Shown: positions 32,366 through 40,053 of the stretch, in pieces
Layout: each line of letters opens with the position of its first letter
How positions within the stretch are numbered: the first letter of the stretch is position 1
Origin: Phycisphaerales bacterium
GTDB taxonomy: Bacteria; Planctomycetota; Phycisphaerae; UBA1845
DNA length: 64,000 nt
Direction: 5' to 3'
Assembly (NCBI GenBank): GCA_020639095.1
Contig: JACKHH010000016.1
Span: 1 to 64,000, forward strand
Notes under the pieces: generated by a model
The model's input: the letters and a program-made list of their open reading frames with translations, nothing else
What the model was told of the DNA's origin: nothing
Database searches by the model: none
Made by a program: the position numbers and the translations under genes

Positions 32366-34252
32366 TCAGTCGTTCGGGCCGTTGAGGTGCTGCGCGAATG
32401 ACCGGACATCGTCTGCCGTGATGACCCCATCGATCACGAACTCCAGCGCGCTGCCGCAAGCGCCCTCTGCTGGTGCGCCCAGACACGTCTGCACGAGCGC
32501 GAAGTCGCGTAAATCGACATCGCCGTCGCCATCGACGTCGCCCGGATCGTGCGCGTATTCCAACGCCAATCGGTCGTAGGCCAAACGTGGCGTCAACACG
32601 TCGGGCTGATCGCCGTTGTCGGCAGCCGACATCAGTCCGTACCACTCCTCGTTCGAGAATTCGTCGGGGTGCGTGTCCGTGCCGTAACCACCGAGCCCGT
32701 GTACGCTGGGGTCGTCGGCTTTCCACCACTCGTCGCTGAACTCGAACACGGTGCCACCGGCTGAGTTCTGCTCGATGCAACGCCACTGCCGCACGACGTA
32801 CTCCGCGTGCACCTCGGGATACTCCGCGCCGTTCACCTGATCCCACGCGTCGATGCCGTACTCGGTGACGATGAGCGGTTTCGCGGAAAGCTGGTCGTAG
32901 TAGTCAAAGTAGCAGTGTGCATCGGCGCCGAAGTAGATGTTCTGTCCCCACGCGTCCACGAAGTTGAGCGAGAGGTCGTCCGAGCCCACGTCCGTGTTGC
33001 CGAGGTACAGCATGGCTCCGTTTACCAGCACCGTCGGATGATAGGTTGCGCCTTCTTCTTCGTAGGCGACTTCCGCGAGCCGATTCGCGAGCGCGTAGAA
33101 GTCGGTCACGGCCTGCCCGCTGATGTTCAGGTTGACCTCGTTGCCAATTCCCCAACCGAGCACGCCCGGGTGATCCTTGAACTGGCGCACGAGGTTGCGA
33201 AAGCGCGTCTCATACGTCGCGATGAAGAGCGGGTCGCTGTAGTCCACGTCCTCGTTGGGAATCCAGAACCCGATGAGCGTGTAGATCGGGTCAACCCCAC
33301 CATGGTACATCACGTCAAGTAGCGTGTTGTCGGGCGGAGGGCCCCAGGTGCGGATCGTGTTCGCATGCAGGCCAACAAGCAGCGCGCGATCGCGCGCCAG
33401 GATCGCGGGATCAGTGTAGATGTTCGCGAGCGCTGCGCCCGAGGATTCTACGCCCACAGGCATCGGTTGGTATCCGGCACCGTGTACTTTGAAGGGTTTG
33501 CCGTTCACTTCCAAACCGCGTCCGACAATGCGAACGGGACCGGTGCTCGTGGGCTTCGCGGGGGCCTGTGGCGCGTGACGGTGCGATGAGGTAACGTATT
33601 CAGCATACACCTCGCTGTCGTGCAGTCGCCAATCGAAGAAACGCAGTTCGTCGATCGCGACGTTGCCGTTGCCGTAATACCCGGTCGCCCCCAGCCGGAG
33701 GGCATTTGACGGATTGTACGCACCGATGATATGGCGATAGTCCACGAAGAGTCCGTCAACATACAGCCATACTCCCGTACCGGTCTCACCCTCGCGCCAG
33801 ATGGCTGCGACATGCGTCCACTTCGATTGCGCAAATGCCCCAACGGCGGGCACGGCATTGAACGCATCATTGGCGCCGCGTAGCTCGCAGACCAGGTCCG
33901 ATCCGTTGATATAGAAAACCCCAAGGCTGCTTGGCGTGCCGAGCGTGCCGATCTCGAAAATGCCGCCCTGGGCTCCGGCGGAGGTTGGCTTCACCCAGAA
34001 AGTGACGGTACCTTCAGATACCGCGAACGCGTCATCGGTGAAGGTGATGGTGGCTGTGCCGCCAAGGAACGCGGCGTTACCGTTGACTCCGGCAGAGAAC
34101 GTTGGCGAGTCTACGATACTTCCGCCGCTAGCTGCTACGCCGGCAGCACTGTCGAGCGCATCGTAAAACGGTGCGCACTGCCCCACCGCTCGCGCAGCAT
34201 CGGCTTGCACGAGCACGAGCGCCGCCAGCAGAATCGTCAGTCGCTCGATCAT
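32366..34252 (-). CDS. Secreted LamG - clan A glycosidase - dockerin protein
   Basis: A 628-residue secreted protein. After a signal peptide (ERLTILLAALVLVQADAARA) comes a LamG/concanavalin-like domain (about 25-205), then a TIM barrel like those of GH2/clan A with acid/base Glu371 in GWGIGNEVN and nucleophile Glu464 in VTEYGID, and at the C-terminus a dockerin-type calcium loop pair (GDVDGDGDVDLRDF and an IDGVITADD loop). The substrate is unknown; a beta-linked glycan is likely. ATG 34252 is preferred over GTG 34264. The gene ends 22 bases from GH116, which it faces. Confidence 0.88.
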   Translation of the reverse strand: MIERLTILLAALVLVQADAARAVGQCAPFYDALDSAAGVAASGGSIVDSPTFSAGVNGNAAFLGGTATITFTDDAFAVSEGTVTFWVKPTSAGAQGGIFEIGTLGTPSSLGVFYINGSDLVCELRGANDAFNAVPAVGAFAQSKWTHVAAIWREGETGTGVWLYVDGLFVDYRHIIGAYNPSNALRLGATGYYGNGNVAIDELRFFDWRLHDSEVYAEYVTSSHRHAPQAPAKPTSTGPVRIVGRGLEVNGKPFKVHGAGYQPMPVGVESSGAALANIYTDPAILARDRALLVGLHANTIRTWGPPPDNTLLDVMYHGGVDPIYTLIGFWIPNEDVDYSDPLFIATYETRFRNLVRQFKDHPGVLGWGIGNEVNLNISGQAVTDFYALANRLAEVAYEEEGATYHPTVLVNGAMLYLGNTDVGSDDLSLNFVDAWGQNIYFGADAHCYFDYYDQLSAKPLIVTEYGIDAWDQVNGAEYPEVHAEYVVRQWRCIEQNSAGGTVFEFSDEWWKADDPSVHGLGGYGTDTHPDEFSNEEWYGLMSAADNGDQPDVLTPRLAYDRLALEYAHDPGDVDGDGDVDLRDFALVQTCLGAPAEGACGSALEFVIDGVITADDVRSFAQHLNGPND

Positions 34253-34284
34253 CGCGAAAAACACTATCCGCAGCGATCAGACGC

Positions 34285-35676
34285 TCAGGCGTCCTGCACC
34301 TGCGGATGATCCTCGATGAGCATGTCGGACAGCACCGCGCCGTGCGATGCGATCACCTTGTGATACCAGAGCGCCGAGTCCTTCAGCGTTCGCCGTTGCG
34401 TCAGGTAATCGACGTGGATGAGACCGAAGCGCGGGCGATAACCTTCCGCCCACTCGAAGTTGTCGAGAATGGACCAGTAGAAGTAGCCGCGAACGTCGGC
34501 ACCGTCGCCGATGGCTTTGTTCAGTTCCAGCAGGTAGCGCTGCATGAAGTCGATGCGCTGCGGGTCGCGCACGCGCCCGTCGAGCGCCGGCCAATCGAGG
34601 TTGGCCAGACCGTTTTCGGTGATGTAGATCGGGACCTGATAACGTTCGGAAATCCAGCGCGGCCCCCAGTAGAGCACTTCGGGCGTGACCGGCCAGTGCA
34701 TCGCGGTGGACATGTGCCCGGGTTCCCAGCGCGACTTGATGATCTCGCCGTCATCGGCAGCCCGCACGCGATGGCCCTGGTAGATGTTCAACCCGAGGAA
34801 GTCGATCGGTTCGCTGATGATGTCGAGGTCCGCGTCGGTGAATTTCGGTGCGTTGTCACCGTACACGCGCAGGCCGTCCTCGGGATAGCCGCGTCCAAAG
34901 ATCGGGTCCATCCACCAAATGTTGTTGAAGATGTTTTCATCGTGCATGCCCAGCGTGCCGTCGCGCGCCGCCACGATGTCTTCCGACTTGATCGACTCGG
35001 GCAAACAAACGCAGCCAACCGGTGCGTAGCCGACCTGCACGGGTCGGCCCGCGGTTTCGCGAATCGCGGCAACGCCCTTTCCATGCGCGAGCAGCATGTG
35101 ATGCCCCGCTTGCAAGACATCGGCGAGTGGGAGTTGCAGGCCCGGCGCGTGGTTGCCAATCAAGTGGCCGTGATGAAAGTGCACCTGCGGTTCGTTGAGC
35201 GTGATCCAATTGGTGACGCGATCGCCCAGACGCGACACGACCTTCACGCAGAACTCGACGAACCACGCTGGTGAGTCCGGATGCGACCAGCCGCCGCGAT
35301 CCTGAAGCGCCTGTGGCAAATCCCAATGGAACATGGTGGCGAACGGGGTGATGCCCGCAGCCAGGCACGCATCGACCACGCGATCGTAGAACGCGAGACC
35401 GGCATCGTTGACCTGCCCGACGCCCTCGGGAAGCACACGCGGCCAGGCGATGGAGAAGCGATAGGCCTGCAAACCGATGCGCTGCATCAGCGCGACGTCG
35501 TCGGCAGCGCGGTGGTAGTGATCGCACGCGACGTCCGCGCAATCTCCGCCCGCGATCGCCCCCTCGCGTTCGGCGAATACGTCCCAGATCGAAAGCCCGC
35601 GACCATCCACCGACACCGCGCCTTCAATCTGCTGCGCCGAGGCAGCCGCCCCCCAGATGAAATCTTTCGCAAACAT
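34285..35676 (-). CDS. GH1 beta-glucosidase
   Basis: A 463-residue cytosolic enzyme of normal GH1 length. It starts FIWGAAASAQQIEGAVSVDG, has acid/base Glu162 in TLNEP and nucleophile Glu354 in YITENG, and ends with the DNFEWAEGYRPRFGLIHVDY motif that binds the non-reducing sugar. It would hydrolyse imported beta-glucosides such as cellobiose. It reads divergently from the ABC transporter operon and is followed closely by the dockerin glycosidase gene, so the two probably form one transcript. Confidence 0.96.
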   Translation of the reverse strand: MFAKDFIWGAAASAQQIEGAVSVDGRGLSIWDVFAEREGAIAGGDCADVACDHYHRAADDVALMQRIGLQAYRFSIAWPRVLPEGVGQVNDAGLAFYDRVVDACLAAGITPFATMFHWDLPQALQDRGGWSHPDSPAWFVEFCVKVVSRLGDRVTNWITLNEPQVHFHHGHLIGNHAPGLQLPLADVLQAGHHMLLAHGKGVAAIRETAGRPVQVGYAPVGCVCLPESIKSEDIVAARDGTLGMHDENIFNNIWWMDPIFGRGYPEDGLRVYGDNAPKFTDADLDIISEPIDFLGLNIYQGHRVRAADDGEIIKSRWEPGHMSTAMHWPVTPEVLYWGPRWISERYQVPIYITENGLANLDWPALDGRVRDPQRIDFMQRYLLELNKAIGDGADVRGYFYWSILDNFEWAEGYRPRFGLIHVDYLTQRRTLKDSALWYHKVIASHGAVLSDMLIEDHPQVQDA

Positions 35677-35880
35677 GGATTACCGTTTCACAAGCTCCCC
35701 GAGTTCCGCAATGCCCCAAGACGATGATGCCACCGCCATGACCGCATTGTACTACGCACATCGGTTGAAATGAAACCACCGAGTTCCGGACCGTTTTCGC
35801 CGCCATTCGGGTTGTGCCATGACGCGACCTTGGGGGCAAGGCGACATGGCGAAATTGGGAAAACGCTACAATCTTCCTAG

Positions 35881-35893
35881 TGAAACAGTTTCA
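35881..35893. promoter_or_regulatory. Possible operator palindrome TGAAACAGTTTCA
   Basis: A perfect 6-1-6 palindrome in the divergent control region. Its form resembles LacI-family operators; no regulator gene is in the neighbourhood. A TACAAT string lies just before it. Confidence 0.35.
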
Positions 35894-35966
35894 GCCCGAC
35901 GGGCTGCCAAATCGCGTCAGCGGGGTCAAAACACCCCAGCCGATGTTAAGGTAAGCGTGCCATTGC

Positions 35967-35996
35967 TTGCGTGGCTGCGCTGCCGGGATTTATAAT
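35967..35996 (+). promoter_or_regulatory. Promoter for the transporter operon
   Basis: TTGCGT (35967-35972), 18-base spacer, TATAAT (35991-35996). A short frame starts at ATG 36003, only seven bases after the -10 box. Confidence 0.5.
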
Positions 35997-36002
35997 CGCG
36001 CT

Positions 36003-36065
36003 ATGATCAATCAGCGTCCCAGGCAGTGGACGATTTCCAAGTGGCCGTCGGGGATCATGTCATGA
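36003..36065 (+). CDS. Short upstream frame (possible leaderless leader peptide)
   Basis: Twenty codons starting ATG ATC AAT CAG directly behind a TATAAT box and ending in a TGA that overlaps the ATG of the next gene (ATGA). If transcription starts about 6-8 bases after the box, its message would be leaderless and its translation would be coupled to the membrane protein gene. It may equally be chance. Confidence 0.25.
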   Translation: MINQRPRQWTISKWPSGIMS

Positions 36066-36610
36066 AGAGCGAAGAGTTTCTCAAGCAACAGTTCATCAGT
36101 CTGCGGGCGGAGATCGAAGCGCGGCAAACCCGTTTGTTTCGCATCGTCACCATCGGGATCATCGGCATGCCGGTGGCGACGTACTTCGCTGCCGGTGCCG
36201 ACAAGTTGCTCTGGGTAACGCTGCCCTACTTTGCGCTGCTCCTGATCCTCAGCTTCATCGCCGAGCAGAACGCGATGATGCGGGCGGGGCGCTACATTCG
36301 CGAACAGGTGGAAAAGCGAAGCGAATTCAACCCGGGATGGGAAACGTGGCTGGAGTCGCGGCCCGCGTATCGCCACATGGAGTCGCACTTCTTCGCCGCA
36401 TTCATCATCATCTTCTTCCTGTTCTACTTCCTCGCCGTGGGCATGGCCATGCAGCAGTTGTGGGGCCAAGCCGGTGGCGACCTCTCCGGGCAATACTGGT
36501 ATTGGCTTTACGGTGCGATCGCGACCTACGCCATCGGCGCGATCTGGGCCATCTCCACGCTGGTGCATCACTGGCGGTCATCGGTCAGCACGATCGATTC
36601 CGATGCCTAG
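36062..36610 (+). CDS. Four-helix membrane protein of unknown function
   Basis: A 182-residue protein with four predicted membrane helices (about 30-45, 52-70, 108-133 and 150-172), the third very rich in Phe/Ile (AFIIIFFLFYFLAVGMAM). N-terminal residues are charged and cytosolic (KSEEFLKQQFISLRAEIEAR). No known family is recognised. ATG 36062 overlaps a short upstream frame and has GGGGA ahead. It is the first substantial gene of the transporter operon, 56 bases before the solute-binding protein. Confidence 0.7.
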   Translation: MKSEEFLKQQFISLRAEIEARQTRLFRIVTIGIIGMPVATYFAAGADKLLWVTLPYFALLLILSFIAEQNAMMRAGRYIREQVEKRSEFNPGWETWLESRPAYRHMESHFFAAFIIIFFLFYFLAVGMAMQQLWGQAGGDLSGQYWYWLYGAIATYAIGAIWAISTLVHHWRSSVSTIDSDA

Positions 36611-36665
36611 GGGCAGTTCAATCGCTTCCGGTGAAGGCGATTTTCGCGGTTACTGACGGGTGGTG

Positions 36666-38141
36666 ATGATGGCTCAACTGGTGCGCACGGTCGTGATTGC
36701 CGCCCTGTGCGTCGGGGCGGGCGCGCTCATCATCTGGGGCCCGCGCGGTGGACCGCCAATCGATCCCGATCGCGTACACGTCACCTATTGGGAAAAATGG
36801 ACGGATTTCGAAGGCGCGGCAATGCACGCGCTCGTCGACAGGTTTAACGCCACGACGGGGGCGGAACGCGGGATCTATGTCGAGTACGTCGCGACCACGA
36901 ACGTCGACATGAAGACGATGGTCGCGACGGCTGGCGGTGATCCGCCCGACCTTGCGGGCCTCTGGCAACGCAACGTGCACAGCTTCGCCGCGAGTGATGC
37001 GCTCACTTCGCTGGATGAACGGGCGCGGTCGGCTGGTCTGCGCGACGGCGCGCTGCTCGATATCTACGAACACGCGTGCGAGTACCACGGCGAACTCTTC
37101 GCGCTACCGCTAACACCCTCCACCATCGCGCTCTACTACAACAAGGATGCGCTCGCGGAATTCGCCGACGCGCTGCGCGATGCTGGCCTTGATCCCGAGC
37201 GTGCGCCGCGCACCATCGCGGAACTCGACGCGTACGCCGACATCATTCAACGCAGCGACGCGCGCGGCGATCTCGAACTGCTCGCGTACCTGCCGGGAAC
37301 GGCGGGCAGTTTTGCGTGGTTCTGGCAGACCTGGCCGATCTGGTTCGGCGGCAGACTCTACGACGCGTCGCAGAAGCGGATGCTCGTCGATCAACCCGCG
37401 TTCATCGATGCCTATACCTGGGTGAGCAAATACGCCGAGCGATTCGACCGGCGGCGGGTCGCGCGCTTTGAAGCCGGTCTGGGCAACTTCGCCTCGCCCG
37501 ACAATCCGTTCATCTCCGGCCATCTCGCGATGGTTCGCCAGGGTCCTTGGTTTGCGAACACGATTCGGCAGTTCGCGCCGGATATCCATTACGGCGTCGC
37601 GCCGTTTCCAACGATCGATGGTGTGCCTCGCGCGTACTACGAAGAAGATGTCATCACCGTTCCGCGCGGCGCGCGGCACCCGGACGAAGCCTGGTCGTTC
37701 ATCGAATGGTTGTACACCGCCCCGCCGCAACACTACTCGCCGCCGGATGGCAGTACCGGAATGGGGTACGAGTACTATGAGTCGCGCGCGGATGGCAAGA
37801 CTGTTCGGAAACCGATGCCACCGCTGCGCCCGATCGAGTGGTTGTGCTGGATGCACTGCAAGAACAACCCGCTGCGCAATCCTGACCCGGCATTCGTCGA
37901 GACGCATCCCAACCCAGCTATTGAGGTACACGAAGCGCTCGCCCGCGCGGAGCACGCCGACACGGTTCCACCGCTGCCCAACTGGGCGGAGATCGAAAAC
38001 GAATTCGTCGCGGCCTATGCCGACATCTGGGCGGCGGGCCCGCCGGTACGCGAGCGATTGCGCGAGTGCCAGCGGCGCATTGATATTCTGACGAAGCTGA
38101 CCGAAACACGTTTGGCGCGACACGCCGTGGCGTACCCTTAA
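36666..38141 (+). CDS. ABC sugar transporter, solute-binding protein
   Basis: A 491-residue extracellular solute-binding protein of the family 1 sugar type. An N-terminal membrane anchor (VRTVVIAALCVGAGALIIW) has no clear lipobox at the normal place. VTYWEKWTDFEGAAMHALVD, PPDLAGLWQRNVHSFA and YNKDALAEFADALRDAGLDP are typical of the fold. It captures a sugar or oligosaccharide and passes it to the two permeases downstream. ATG 36669 is an equally possible start. Ligand specificity is unknown, but the flanking beta-glucosidases suggest a beta-gluco-oligosaccharide. Confidence 0.9.
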   Translation: MMAQLVRTVVIAALCVGAGALIIWGPRGGPPIDPDRVHVTYWEKWTDFEGAAMHALVDRFNATTGAERGIYVEYVATTNVDMKTMVATAGGDPPDLAGLWQRNVHSFAASDALTSLDERARSAGLRDGALLDIYEHACEYHGELFALPLTPSTIALYYNKDALAEFADALRDAGLDPERAPRTIAELDAYADIIQRSDARGDLELLAYLPGTAGSFAWFWQTWPIWFGGRLYDASQKRMLVDQPAFIDAYTWVSKYAERFDRRRVARFEAGLGNFASPDNPFISGHLAMVRQGPWFANTIRQFAPDIHYGVAPFPTIDGVPRAYYEEDVITVPRGARHPDEAWSFIEWLYTAPPQHYSPPDGSTGMGYEYYESRADGKTVRKPMPPLRPIEWLCWMHCKNNPLRNPDPAFVETHPNPAIEVHEALARAEHADTVPPLPNWAEIENEFVAAYADIWAAGPPVRERLRECQRRIDILTKLTETRLARHAVAYP

Positions 38142-38147
38142 TCCAAA

Positions 38148-39044
38148 GTGAACAAGCGAGTACACAATTCCGACAGTGCGGTACACGGTTTGCTGTGGAT
38201 CAGTCCATGGCTTGTTGGGTTCGCTGTGTTCACGCTGCTTCCGGTGGTGATCTCCGGGTACTGGTCGTTCTGCGATTTCGACGGACTACGGCCCGCGGTG
38301 TTCACCGGTACGGAGAACTGGACGACGGTGCTGCACGATCCGCTGCTGCACCAGACGGTGCGCAACACCGCGATCTATGCCGCGTTCGCCCTGCCCATCG
38401 GACTTGCGCTGGCGCTGGGACTCGCGCTGGCGCTGAGCGCGCGGATTCCCGGGCGAGCGGTTTGGCGCGCGATGATCTTCCTGCCCACGCTGATGCCGCT
38501 CGTAGCCGTTGGAATCATCTGGATGTGGGTGTTCAACGCGCGCTACGGCTTGCTGAATCTCGTGCTGGGTAAGCTCGGAATCACGGGCCCGAACTGGCTG
38601 ACCGATCCGCAGTGGACCATGAGCAGCATGGTGATTCTGGGGATGTGGGGCATCGGCAATGCGATGATTATTTTCATCGCAGCGCTTCAGGACGTGCCGA
38701 GCGAATTGTATGAGTCAGCCGCCCTCGACGGGGCTGGTCCGTGGCAGCGCTTTCGTTCGGTGACGCTGCCGATGGTGTCGCCCGCGATTTTCTTCAACGT
38801 GGTGATCGGCGTAATCTATGTGTGGCAGATCTTCGCCGCGCCGTACGTCATGCTGCCCGGCGGCGGTCCGGGGCGCAACGCGTACTTCTACACGATGTAT
38901 CTCTACGATCTCGCGTTCACGTACCGGCGGTTCGGGTACGCGTGTACGCTGAGTTGGGTGCAGCTGGCGATCATACTGTTCTTGACAGCGCTCGCGTTCC
39001 GCTTTGGCCGGCGATGGGTCTACTATCGCGGAGCGCTCCAATGA
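38148..39044 (+). CDS. ABC sugar transporter permease (MalF-like)
   Basis: A 298-residue inner membrane permease with six helices. The first is WISPWLVGFAVFTLLPVVIS, and the ATPase-docking EAA-like loop reads YESAALDGAGPWQRFRSVTL with the usual Gly spacing. It starts at GTG 38148, seven bases after the solute-binding gene, and its stop overlaps the next start (ATGA), so the three genes are co-transcribed. Confidence 0.94.
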   Translation: MNKRVHNSDSAVHGLLWISPWLVGFAVFTLLPVVISGYWSFCDFDGLRPAVFTGTENWTTVLHDPLLHQTVRNTAIYAAFALPIGLALALGLALALSARIPGRAVWRAMIFLPTLMPLVAVGIIWMWVFNARYGLLNLVLGKLGITGPNWLTDPQWTMSSMVILGMWGIGNAMIIFIAALQDVPSELYESAALDGAGPWQRFRSVTLPMVSPAIFFNVVIGVIYVWQIFAAPYVMLPGGGPGRNAYFYTMYLYDLAFTYRRFGYACTLSWVQLAIILFLTALAFRFGRRWVYYRGALQ

Positions 39045-39949
39045 CCGGCAGACTGCAATTGCGCTGGTTGGCGCTCATCGTCGCGGTGCTCGCGAGCGTT
39101 GCGTTCGCGCTGCCGTTGCTGTGGATGCTCGGCACCAGTGTTAAACCCATTGAGGAAGTGACCACCGCCAGCCTGCGTTTGCTCCCGGAGGATCCCGGCA
39201 ACATCACGAAGTACGCAAGGGAGAACTACTACTCCGGCAGGCCGCACTTCACCGACGCGAACGGGATCGAACGCACGGGACATGAGGGCGTGCTCACCAG
39301 CGAGAACGTGAACTTCCCGGTGTTCCTCCGCAATACGGTGATCGTGGCGGTTTGCGGTGTGCTCGGCATGGTACTGTCGAGCGCGATCGTGGCGTATGGT
39401 TTTGGCTGCATCCGCTGGCGCGGACGCGGGTTCTTCTTCGGCGTGCTGCTCGCGACGATGATGATTCCGTTTCCCGCAACGATGATCCCGACGTACTTCA
39501 TCTTCAAGTATTTGGGTTGGATCGGAACGCTCAGGCCGCTGTGGGTCCCCGCGTGGTTCGCCGGTGCGTTTAACGTTTTCCTCTTGCGGCAGTTCTTCAT
39601 GCAGATTCCGCGCGAACTCTTCGATGCGGGCAGGATCGACGGATTGTCACACTGGGGGATATTCTGGCGGATCGTGATGCCGCTGGCCAAACCGGCATTG
39701 ACCGTGGTGGCACTGTTCCACCTGATTTTCGTGTGGAATGATTTTCTTGCGCCGCTGGTGTATCTGCACCATCAGGATACATTCACGCTGGCGCTGGGAC
39801 TCCAGTTTTACCAGCAGCAGCACGGCGGAACGCCCTGGAACACAATGATGGCGGCATGCGTGCTCACCGTCGCGCCGCTGGTGATCGTGTTCCTGATCGC
39901 GCAGAAGCACCTGATGGGCAGTATGGCGACGTCAGGTTTGAAAGCATGA
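39041..39949 (+). CDS. ABC sugar transporter permease (MalG-like)
   Basis: A 302-residue permease with six helices; the ATPase-docking loop reads FDAGRIDGLSHWGIFWRIVM. A periplasmic insert of about 70 residues follows the first helix (YYSGRPHFTDANGIERTG region), longer than usual. The true start is ATG 39041, overlapping the previous stop by ATGA, although the frame is open further upstream. No ATP-binding subunit follows, so a shared MsmX/UgpC-type ATPase encoded elsewhere must energise the transporter. Confidence 0.94.
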   Translation: MTGRLQLRWLALIVAVLASVAFALPLLWMLGTSVKPIEEVTTASLRLLPEDPGNITKYARENYYSGRPHFTDANGIERTGHEGVLTSENVNFPVFLRNTVIVAVCGVLGMVLSSAIVAYGFGCIRWRGRGFFFGVLLATMMIPFPATMIPTYFIFKYLGWIGTLRPLWVPAWFAGAFNVFLLRQFFMQIPRELFDAGRIDGLSHWGIFWRIVMPLAKPALTVVALFHLIFVWNDFLAPLVYLHHQDTFTLALGLQFYQQQHGGTPWNTMMAACVLTVAPLVIVFLIAQKHLMGSMATSGLKA

Positions 39950-40053
39950 CGGCTCGACGACCGTCTGCGGTTAATCGTGAATTCCTGCGTTGCGAACATG
40001 GCAGCGCGTTATGACAGTTGGACATGCATAGCGGAGTATTCCGGAGGATGACC

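Larger units (their letters stand above)
35677..36061. other. Divergent intergenic region between GH1 and the transporter operon
   Basis: This 385-base region contains a 13-base palindrome (35881-35893), a sugar-repeat-like GCCCGACGGGC and a promoter pointing right (35967-35996). It is the likely control region for both transcripts. Confidence 0.5.

Noticed and set aside
38741..39040. 100-residue N-terminal extension of the second permease
   Set aside because: It overlaps the first permease in another frame; the ATGA overlap at 39041 gives the normal start.
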